A DNA stretch of 7,964 nt from Clostridium sp. CAG:302 (GTDB taxonomy: Bacteria; Bacillota_I; Bacilli_A; RF39; UBA660), in the NCBI GenBank assembly GCA_000431795.1, contig FR887373.1, positions 217,047 through 225,010 on the forward strand, given 5' to 3'. Below, one piece after another: positions 1 through 5,172 of the stretch. The notes under the pieces are model-generated. The model was not told where the DNA came from. It was given only the letters and a program-made list of their open reading frames with translations, and did not search any database. The position numbers and the translations under genes are program-made. Position 1 is the stretch's first letter; each line of letters opens with the position of its first letter.

Positions 1-373
1 TGAAAGAAAAGTTGGCGTACTTGTATCTACTGAAGCAGGTAAGGCTACTGCTTATGCACTTGGACAACTTGAAGATAGAGGAGTAATGTTTATTGAACCT
101 GGTACTGAGGTATATGAAGGTATGATTGTAGGTGAATGTAATAGAGAAAATGATCTTGCTATTAATGTTGTTAAAGGTAAACAACTTACTAATACAAGAG
201 CATCTGGTTCAGATCATACTGTTGTACTTAAAAGACCTAGACCATTAACATTAGAATATTGTCTAGATTATATTAATAGTGATGAGCTAGTAGAAATTAC
301 TCCTGAAAATATTAGACTTAGAAAATTTATTTTAAATACTGAATTAAGAAAGAAGTTTGATGCAAAGAAATAA
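1..373 (+). CDS. typA: Ribosome-associated GTPase TypA/BipA, C-terminal end (5' end outside window)
   Basis: This is the last 123 residues of a TypA/BipA translational GTPase, read in the frame starting at base 2 and ending at TAA 371-373. TypA is an EF-G-like GTPase that binds the ribosome and supports ribosome assembly and growth under stress in the cytoplasm. The GTPase domain lies outside the window. What is seen is the TypA-specific C-terminal part: STEAGKATAYALGQLEDRG near the window start, then the stretch with PGTEVYEGMIVGE, and then the TNTRASGSD loop followed by KRPRPLTLEYCLDYI and a basic end. Full-length family members are about 600 residues, so roughly four fifths of the protein is missing because the window begins inside the gene. 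No disruption is seen. An ATG at base 86 lies inside the conserved domain and is not the start. The gene converges on the cotJ operon. Confidence 0.95.
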   Translation, partial: ERKVGVLVSTEAGKATAYALGQLEDRGVMFIEPGTEVYEGMIVGECNRENDLAINVVKGKQLTNTRASGSDHTVVLKRPRPLTLEYCLDYINSDELVEITPENIRLRKFILNTELRKKFDAKK

Positions 374-392
374 CTTCTTTTTTTCTATGAAA

Positions 393-418
393 AAAATACC
401 TAGTTTGATAGGTATTTA
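393..418. terminator. Bidirectional intrinsic terminator between typA and cotJC
   Basis: A 9-bp stem (AAATACCTA at 394-402 paired with TAGGTATTT at 409-417) closes a 6-base loop. On the minus strand the stem is followed directly by a T-run (the A-run at 391-396), which suits the end of cotJC. On the plus strand it is followed by a looser T-rich stretch (to about 440), which suits the end of typA. A weaker AAAGAA/TTCTTT hairpin followed by Ts overlaps the typA stop codon (365-385) and may help plus-strand termination. Confidence 0.7.
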
Positions 419-419
419 G

Positions 420-980
420 TTATTTTAAATTTTTCTTTTTGTATTCGTTATATAATTCTTGAAATCTTGTAAAGTGAATTATTTCTCTTTGTCTTAGGAA
501 TAGAAGTGGTCCTATGACATCTGGGTCATCTGTTAGGTCGATTAGGTTTTCATAAGTGGCTCTGGCTTTTTGTTCTGCGGCCATGTCTTCGGATAGGTCG
601 GCAATTGGATCTCCTGTTGTGGCAAAGTAGGCTACGGTAAATGGTACGCCATTCGCATCTGTTGGATATAGGCCATAACCATGTTCAGCATAATGTGATT
701 CAAGACCTGCTTCTTTTAATTCTTTTAGAGTGGCTCCTTTTAATAACTGGTATATCATAGCGGATATCATTTCAACATGGGCTAGTTCTTCGGTTCCAAT
801 GTCGGTAAGTAGGGCTTTTCCTTTATCGTCAGGCATAGTATATCTTTGATTTAAATAACGGAAGGCTGCCGCTAGTTCGCCGTTGGCTCCTCCATACTGT
901 GTTACGAGATATTTAGCCATTCTTATATCTTTCTTTTTGATGTTTACAGGATATTCAAGTGATTTTACATATTTCCACAT
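420..980 (-). CDS. cotJC: Spore coat protein CotJC, manganese-catalase-like
   Basis: This encodes a 186-residue CotJC, a spore coat component built on the dimanganese catalase (ferritin-like) fold. The di-metal ligand pattern is intact: Glu35 (in NGELAAAF), Glu65 and His68 (in EELAHVE), Glu136 (in AAEQKARA), and Glu169-minus-three/His169 in REIIHF (Glu166, His169). The spacing closely matches manganese catalases, so peroxide-degrading activity is plausible but not proven for CotJC. The start chosen is the ATG at 980-978, giving MWKYVKSLEYPV, the family's usual N-terminus. It is preceded by GGGAGG 10 bases upstream and overlaps the cotJB stop codon (TAATG). An in-frame ATG 24 bases further upstream would add MALGGAKL but has no better support and lies inside cotJB. 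The gene uses many C-ending codons (GAC, GCC, TTC, GTC), unlike its neighbours. It is expected to be expressed in the mother cell during sporulation. Confidence 0.93.
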   Translation of the reverse strand: MWKYVKSLEYPVNIKKKDIRMAKYLVTQYGGANGELAAAFRYLNQRYTMPDDKGKALLTDIGTEELAHVEMISAMIYQLLKGATLKELKEAGLESHYAEHGYGLYPTDANGVPFTVAYFATTGDPIADLSEDMAAEQKARATYENLIDLTDDPDVIGPLLFLRQREIIHFTRFQELYNEYKKKNLK

Positions 981-1465
981 TAGCTTTGCACCTCCCAAGG
1001 CCATGGTGAATTATTCCAAGTCCAATTATTTGTTTGAACAGGACTTGATGTAGTTAATGGTCCATATTTACTTTCGTATAATGTTACTAATTCTTTTTCT
1101 TTCTTTAGATAAGTATTGAATCTATTTAGTGCTTCTTTATTGTTAGGATATAAATCTAGGTAAAGATTCATTTCGATCATAGCAAATCTTTGTTCATCTA
1201 TTTGTAGTAATAAATCTTCTTTCTCATTATTTGCTTTTAACTCTTGTGGTTTATAGTTTTTGTATTCATCATATAAGTTATTAAAAAGATTACCTCGTTT
1301 AAAACCAAGTTTTGTATCTAAAATATTATTATTAGTAGGCATTACTGCATTTGGATATAATGCTTGATAGTTCATATCATAGATCATACTATTTGGATCT
1401 GCTAAAAAATTCATATCATTATAATTATTATTTAGATAATTATAATAGTCGTTAAAATTATTCAT
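980..1465 (-). CDS. cotJB: Spore coat protein CotJB with a CotJA-like N-terminal region
   Basis: This encodes 161 residues. Residues about 85-161 are a complete CotJB domain: the helical QIDEQRFAMIEMNLYLDLYP segment, the SKYGPL motif (132-137) and the closing WTWNNSPWPWEV motif (148-159), all typical of CotJB, which is normally about 80-90 residues. The first half is Asn/Tyr-rich and contains KRGNLFNNLYDEY (56-68), which resembles the RGTLWPALYSPY-type end of CotJA. I therefore infer that it replaces a separate cotJA, which is absent upstream. CotJ proteins assemble in the inner spore coat. The start ATG at 1465-1463 follows a strong AGGAGGGAA site five bases upstream. The stop codon overlaps the cotJC start, so the two are translationally coupled. 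A sporulation (sigma-E) promoter is expected upstream but I could not assign one convincingly. The CotJB part is secure; the CotJA relation is recalled from family sequence, not aligned. Confidence 0.88.
   Translation of the reverse strand: MNNFNDYYNYLNNNYNDMNFLADPNSMIYDMNYQALYPNAVMPTNNNILDTKLGFKRGNLFNNLYDEYKNYKPQELKANNEKEDLLLQIDEQRFAMIEMNLYLDLYPNNKEALNRFNTYLKKEKELVTLYESKYGPLTTSSPVQTNNWTWNNSPWPWEVQS
991..996 (-). promoter_or_regulatory. Ribosome binding site of cotJC
   Basis: GGGAGG, read on the minus strand, lies 10 bases before the ATG at 980. It is inside the 3' end of cotJB and decides the CotJC start in favour of MWKY over the upstream in-frame ATG at 1004. Confidence 0.8.
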
Positions 1466-1470
1466 TATTT

Positions 1471-1479
1471 TTCCCTCCT
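1471..1479 (-). promoter_or_regulatory. Ribosome binding site of cotJB
   Basis: AGGAGGGAA on the minus strand, five bases before the cotJB ATG, is close to the full anti-16S complement and supports this start. Confidence 0.85.
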
Positions 1480-1527
1480 AAAATAGGTTATGATACTGAT
1501 TAATTTGTGTATGGGAATATACCTAGG

Positions 1528-1556
1528 TTGACAAAAATTATTTATTTAAATATAAT
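1528..1556 (+). promoter_or_regulatory. Consensus sigma-A promoter for the yfmF-yfmH operon
   Basis: TTGACA (1528-1533) and TATAAT (1551-1556) match both consensus hexamers exactly, with a 17-base spacer. Transcription should begin around 1562-1564, leaving a leader of only about 12-16 bases before the ATG at 1576. The promoter lies in the 110-bp region divergent from cotJB, so a vegetative promoter and an expected sporulation promoter stand back to back. No clear operator was seen. Confidence 0.85.
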
Positions 1557-1575
1557 TTTGTATGAGAGAAGTGAT

Positions 1576-2820
1576 ATGATGTTTAATAGAAATAATGAGC
1601 CGATTATAATTAAAAATGATGAATTTAGGAAATGTATTTTATTTATTTCTTTTCCGATATATGATTATAAAGAAGAAGAGTTAAAAATACTTAAAGATGT
1701 TATTTTTGATAGAAGTGAAAAATATGATACTAGAAGAAAACTAGCAATAGCATGTATTAATAATTATTGTTTATCTTATCGTAGTAAGATATCTTTTATA
1801 GGCAATAATGCTTTTTTAGAATTTGCTTTAATTTATCCTTCTGTTGCTAGTTTAAAAAAAGATGTTCTTCAAGATAATCTCCTATTTGCTAGGGAAATGA
1901 TTTTTAATCCTTACTTAGAAAATGGCGTTTTTTCTGAAAAACTAGTAAGAGAATCTATTGAGATGTATAAGGAAGGTGTTAAGAATAAACTTAAAAGATA
2001 TGATGGCTATTGTCAATATAAGAATGATCTTTTAATTGATGAGAATGATCATCTTGTTTCAAAAGTATTTAAAGATTTATCTTTGTTAAGTAATGTTACT
2101 AGTGAGAGATTATATAATGTTTATAAGAAGATTATTAGCGGGCCACCACTTACTTTTCTAATAGGTAATGTTGATGAAAAGAAATCTAAAGAACTGATTA
2201 AAGAAATTATTCTTGATAACAAGATTAGTAATGTTAAATTTGAGACTGATTATAATGTATATGTTAAAAATATTTCAAATAGTGTTGAAGTGGTTAGAGA
2301 AAATAGTGAGTTTTCTACGAGTAGTGTATGTTGCAATTACAAAGTAAGAGATATGTGCTGCTATAGAGATAGGGTACTACTTACTATAGTTAAAAATTTA
2401 CTTAGTTCTAATAATTCGGATGTTTTATTTAATTATTTGAGAAATGATAATGATTTGGTATATAGAACTAATGCTTATACTTATGGCTTTGGTACTCTTT
2501 CTTTGATTTCTTTTACTGGTAGTAAAAATATTGATATGATTTTTGAACTATATGAAAAGGCTATGAATTATATATCTGATATTAATTATATAGAGAGCAG
2601 GCTTCCTCTATTTACTGAAAAGGCTAGAATAGATAATGAACTTGATAAAGAGGTACTTAGTACTATATTATTTGATTATGTTGATAAATATCTTGGTTAT
2701 ACTAATGAAAAATATTATGATGTTATTAAGAGTATTAAACCTTTAGAAGTTAAAGATTTTATTGATAATAGACTTGTTATGGTTAGTAAATATATAGGAG
2801 TTGGTAAGGATTATGAATAA
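1576..2820 (+). CDS. yfmF: M16-family peptidase-like protein, YfmF-type (no zinc motif)
   Basis: This encodes a 414-residue cytoplasmic protein of the M16 (insulinase/processing peptidase) fold, YfmF branch. Database names link this branch to EF-P 5-aminopentanol modification. The HxxEH zinc motif is absent from the N-terminal half, where RRKLAIACINNYCL occupies the expected place, so this should be the non-catalytic partner of the YfmH-like protein encoded next. The C-terminal half keeps the substrate-side motif LFNYLRNDNDLVYRTNAY, with Arg289 and Tyr296, as in partner subunits of M16 enzymes. An in-frame GTG at 1507 would add 23 residues, but those codons lie upstream of and across the sigma-A promoter, so they cannot be in its transcript. 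The likely start is the ATG at 1576 or the adjacent ATG at 1579, after GAGAAGTGAT, a weak Shine-Dalgarno. The 3' end overlaps the next gene by 8 bases. Identity to well-studied YfmF is low, so the family is firmer than the exact role. Confidence 0.78.
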   Translation: MMFNRNNEPIIIKNDEFRKCILFISFPIYDYKEEELKILKDVIFDRSEKYDTRRKLAIACINNYCLSYRSKISFIGNNAFLEFALIYPSVASLKKDVLQDNLLFAREMIFNPYLENGVFSEKLVRESIEMYKEGVKNKLKRYDGYCQYKNDLLIDENDHLVSKVFKDLSLLSNVTSERLYNVYKKIISGPPLTFLIGNVDEKKSKELIKEIILDNKISNVKFETDYNVYVKNISNSVEVVRENSEFSTSSVCCNYKVRDMCCYRDRVLLTIVKNLLSSNNSDVLFNYLRNDNDLVYRTNAYTYGFGTLSLISFTGSKNIDMIFELYEKAMNYISDINYIESRLPLFTEKARIDNELDKEVLSTILFDYVDKYLGYTNEKYYDVIKSIKPLEVKDFIDNRLVMVSKYIGVGKDYE

Positions 2821-4048
2821 GGCTAAATTTATTACTTTGGATAATGGACTTACTATTCTTATTTATACGGATAATAGTAAGAGTACTAATCATGTGGAAT
2901 TATATACTTTCTTTGGTGGTAATAATGGTGAATATGTTGATTATAATGGTAATACTAGGAGTATTAAACCTGGTACTGCTCATTTATTGGAACATTATAT
3001 ATGTGAAAATACAGTAGAGGGAAATTTACTGGATAATTTAAGAAAATATAATATACTTAGTTGTAATGGTGGTACTAATAATGAGAATACTTCATATTTC
3101 TTTAATACTGTTACTAATTTTTATGAATGTTTAGAAACTTTTCTAAGGGGAATTTATAATATTTCTTTTACTAAGGAAAAACTTGATAAGACAAAAATGG
3201 CTGTTTATAGTGAGATTAGAGATGATAAAAATAATGAAAAAAATAAGATTATTGAAAAGAAAATAAATGGGTTGTTTACTATTAATAGAAAGACTTTGGG
3301 AAGTAGTGGTAGTGTTAAAAGTATTACTATTAAGGAAATTAAAGATGTTTATGATAATATTTATATTCCTTGCAATCAGTTTCTTGTTTTATCGGGTAAT
3401 TTTGATTATGATAAAACACTTAGTTTGGTTAAAAATATATATAAAGAAATTTCTTTTAAAAATGATAAAAAACTTTCTAAAGTTAGTGATGTTAAGGATG
3501 TTATAAAAAAGAGGACTATATATAAGAGTGATTATATTGATGAAGTTATTTTGACTTTTAAAATTGATGTTAGTAGTTTGTCTTGTTTTGATAAATATAA
3601 ATTGGATTGGTATTTAAGTTTCTTTTTAGATATTAATTTTTCTAAATATTCAAAAATTAATGAATATATTAATAATTGTTCTGATTATACTGATGATATT
3701 TCTGCTTATTTATATTACTTTAATGGTTATTTTGTTATTGATGTAATCGCTTTTACTAAGAAGGTTAATGATTTTGAAAAACTTGTTTTATCTTCGATAA
3801 AAAATAGGGATAGTAGTGAAAGGAAAGTATTTGAACTTGTTAAGAAGGATGCTATTACTAGAATATCTGTTAGAAAGGATAGTATAAGTAGTTATGTTGC
3901 TCCTACTGAAGAGAATTACATTCGTTTTGGTTACTTAGATGATGATGATATTGATGTTATAGATAAGTTTAATTATAGTGAATATGATAAGATTATTAGT
4001 AATATTGACTTTACTAATTATAGTGTTTTTTATAGAAAGAAAAAATAG
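2813..4048 (+). CDS. yfmH: M16-family zinc peptidase, YfmH-type
   Basis: This encodes 411 residues with the inverted zinc motif HLLEH (His57, Glu60, His61) inside GTAHLLEHYICE. The third ligand is probably Glu134, in AVYSEIRDD, 73 residues after the last motif His; that spacing is typical of M16 peptidases. The pattern NFYECLETFLRGIYNISFT followed by KTKMAVYSEI fits the YfmH branch. The C-terminal half is diverged and rich in Asp, Tyr, Ser and Lys, and no membrane segment or signal peptide is seen. It should form a two-subunit cytoplasmic peptidase with the preceding YfmF-like protein. The start chosen is the ATG at 2813, which overlaps the yfmF stop (ATGAATAA). An in-frame TTG at 2801 would add four residues but sits directly against the GGAG at 2797-2800 and is less likely. 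The AAGGA just before the ATG is too close for an ideal ribosome site, so reinitiation after yfmF is likely. Its substrate cannot be read from the sequence. Confidence 0.82.
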   Translation: MNKAKFITLDNGLTILIYTDNSKSTNHVELYTFFGGNNGEYVDYNGNTRSIKPGTAHLLEHYICENTVEGNLLDNLRKYNILSCNGGTNNENTSYFFNTVTNFYECLETFLRGIYNISFTKEKLDKTKMAVYSEIRDDKNNEKNKIIEKKINGLFTINRKTLGSSGSVKSITIKEIKDVYDNIYIPCNQFLVLSGNFDYDKTLSLVKNIYKEISFKNDKKLSKVSDVKDVIKKRTIYKSDYIDEVILTFKIDVSSLSCFDKYKLDWYLSFFLDINFSKYSKINEYINNCSDYTDDISAYLYYFNGYFVIDVIAFTKKVNDFEKLVLSSIKNRDSSERKVFELVKKDAITRISVRKDSISSYVAPTEENYIRFGYLDDDDIDVIDKFNYSEYDKIISNIDFTNYSVFYRKKK

Positions 4049-4061
4049 ATTTATTGGTTTT

Positions 4062-4095
4062 GAGTGTGAACCTTTGTGTTTCACACTCTTTCTTT
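4062..4095 (+). terminator. Intrinsic terminator after the yfmF-yfmH operon
   Basis: A perfect 9-bp stem (GAGTGTGAA at 4062-4070 with TTCACACTC at 4080-4088) closes a 9-base loop and is followed by TTTCTTT. It begins 13 bases after the yfmH stop. The T-run is interrupted by one C, so termination may be incomplete. Confidence 0.75.
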
Positions 4096-4160
4096 GAAGC
4101 TCTAGGAGTCTTCGAAGATAATCTAGAGCCTGATTATAAGTCTCTAGATTAAGTTTTTTT
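4093..4160 (+). terminator. Second hairpin cluster with T-run, partly competing stems
   Basis: A 10-bp stem (TAATCTAGAG at 4119-4128 with CTCTAGATTA at 4142-4151) is followed two bases later by seven Ts (4154-4160), a good intrinsic terminator. Its left arm can instead pair upstream, as GCTCTAG (4099-4105) with CTAGAGC (4123-4129). Another stem, TTTGAAG (4093-4099) with CTTCGAA (4110-4116, one G-U pair), is also possible. The simplest reading is a backup terminator for read-through from yfmH. The mutually exclusive pairings would also fit an attenuator or a short RNA, for which I see no separate promoter. Confidence 0.55.
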
Positions 4161-4189
4161 AATTCAATAATTTGAGTTGTATTTTTTCC

Positions 4190-4218
4190 TTGACAAAGAA
4201 TTAATTGTGTAGTATGAT
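4190..4218 (+). promoter_or_regulatory. Sigma-A promoter of the ABC transporter/GntR operon
   Basis: TTGACA (4190-4195) is an exact -35 and TATGAT (4213-4218) a one-mismatch -10, with a 17-base spacer. Transcription should start near 4225, inside the inverted repeat at 4222-4246, giving a leader of about 50 bases before the ATG at 4276. Confidence 0.82.
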
Positions 4219-4221
4219 TTA

Positions 4222-4246
4222 ATTGTACTAGCACAAGTAGTACAAT
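4222..4246. promoter_or_regulatory. Inverted repeat, probable operator for the GntR regulator
   Basis: This is a perfect palindrome, ATTGTACTA at 4222-4230 and TAGTACAAT at 4238-4246, separated by GCACAAG. It begins three bases after the -10 box and covers the expected transcription start, a classic repressor position. The operon encodes a dimeric YtrA-type GntR protein, a class that binds such palindromes, so autoregulation is the natural inference. I saw no second copy with both arms in the window. As RNA it could also form a short leader hairpin, but it has no T-run and so is not a terminator. Confidence 0.65.
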
Positions 4247-4260
4247 CATATATTGTTGTG

Positions 4261-4267
4261 AAAGGAG
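4261..4267 (+). promoter_or_regulatory. Ribosome binding site of the YtrB-like ATPase gene
   Basis: AAAGGAG lies eight bases before the ATG at 4276. It rules out the in-frame GTG at 4258, which would lie upstream of this site and add six residues encoded by the site itself. Confidence 0.85.
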
Positions 4268-4275
4268 AAAATTAT

Positions 4276-5172
4276 ATGATAAAAATAGATAAACTATCTA
4301 AAAAATATGATAAAGATTATGTGCTAAAAGATCTTAGTTGTACTATTAAAGATAATTCTATTTATGGTTTAGTAGGTGCTAATGGTAGTGGTAAGTCTAC
4401 ACTTCTTAGAACTATTATGGGTATATATGATACTGATGGTGGTGATATTACTGTAGATGGTAGTAAGGTATATGATAATGATGTTATTAAACAGAAAATG
4501 GTTTTTGTTCAAGATGATTTATACTTTAATTCTAATTATACACTTATGGATACTGCTAGATACTATGAATCTATGTATAAGAATTTTGATATGAATTATC
4601 TTAAAGAACTTGCTAATATGCTTAATCTTAGTCTTAATAAGAAGATTAGTACTTTTTCTAAAGGTATGAAAAGACAGTGTGCTTTAATATGTGCTATTTC
4701 TACTAATGCTGATTATATGTTTTTTGATGAAACTTTTGATGGACTTGATCCGGTTATTAGAAATACTATGAAAAAGATTCTTATTAAGCAAATGAATAAA
4801 AAAAATACTACAATTGTTATGACTAGTCATAATCTTAGAGAACTTGAGGATATTTGCGATAATTTGGGTCTTTTATATCAAGGGGGTATTTTGTTTGAGA
4901 GTGATGTTGATACTATTAAAACTAATATGTTTAAGGTTCAATTATCATTTGAAAAGAACTTTGATAAAGATGACTTTGAAGACTTTAATATCTTGAGTTT
5001 TAAGAAACAGGGCAGTGTGGCTACAATAATTATTAAAGATACTGACGGTAAAAGTAAGAAAAAAATTGAAAAGATGAAACCTTTAATACTTGATTATCTT
5101 CCACTTACTTTGGAAGAAGTATTTATATATGAAATGGAGGCTTTAGGATATGAGTTTAACAAGTTTGTTTAA
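4276..5172 (+). CDS. ABC transporter ATP-binding protein, YtrB-like
   Basis: This encodes a 298-residue cytoplasmic ATPase that powers the permease encoded next. The nucleotide-binding motifs appear in order: Walker A GANGSGKS (34-41), Q-loop Gln79 in FVQDD, signature FSKGMKRQ (127-134), Walker B YMFFDE (147-152) with catalytic Glu152, D-loop GLD (156-158), and switch His185 in MTSHN. The signature is SKGM instead of the canonical SGGQ, a form common in ABC-2 exporter ATPases. The YYESMYKNFD segment (96-105) after the Q-loop is typical of the YtrB group. Residues about 215-298 form an extra C-terminal domain, common in ABC-2-type ATPases. It is the first gene after the sigma-A promoter and palindromic operator. 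Its last 23 bases overlap the permease gene, so translation is coupled. Export of or protection from a cell-envelope-targeting compound is inferred from the ytr-like context, and the substrate is unknown. Confidence 0.9.
   Translation: MIKIDKLSKKYDKDYVLKDLSCTIKDNSIYGLVGANGSGKSTLLRTIMGIYDTDGGDITVDGSKVYDNDVIKQKMVFVQDDLYFNSNYTLMDTARYYESMYKNFDMNYLKELANMLNLSLNKKISTFSKGMKRQCALICAISTNADYMFFDETFDGLDPVIRNTMKKILIKQMNKKNTTIVMTSHNLRELEDICDNLGLLYQGGILFESDVDTIKTNMFKVQLSFEKNFDKDDFEDFNILSFKKQGSVATIIIKDTDGKSKKKIEKMKPLILDYLPLTLEEVFIYEMEALGYEFNKFV

Noticed and set aside
1485..1513. Possible sigma-E promoter for cotJB on the minus strand (CATACACA at 1513-1506 or CATAACCT at 1492-1485)
   Set aside because: Both resemble a sigma-E -10 element, but neither has a matching -35 at the expected 13-15 base spacing. 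The nearer one would place the start almost on the ribosome site. A sporulation promoter is expected here but cannot be assigned.
3267..3506. Plus-strand 79-aa hydrophobic frame inside yfmH
   Set aside because: It is an out-of-frame shadow of a well-supported M16 gene, and its hydrophobic composition follows from T-rich codons.
4222..4246. The inverted repeat as an intrinsic terminator or leader attenuator
   Set aside because: No T-run follows and the predicted transcription start lies within it, so a DNA operator is a better explanation.
3935..4249. Minus-strand 104-aa open frame across the intergenic hairpins, with a protein-like stretch (NLETYNQALDYLRRLLELQRK)
   Set aside because: It has no Shine-Dalgarno, its start lies in the palindrome near the opposite-strand promoter, its 3' third is antisense to yfmH, and its protein-like part coincides with the inverted repeats of the hairpins.
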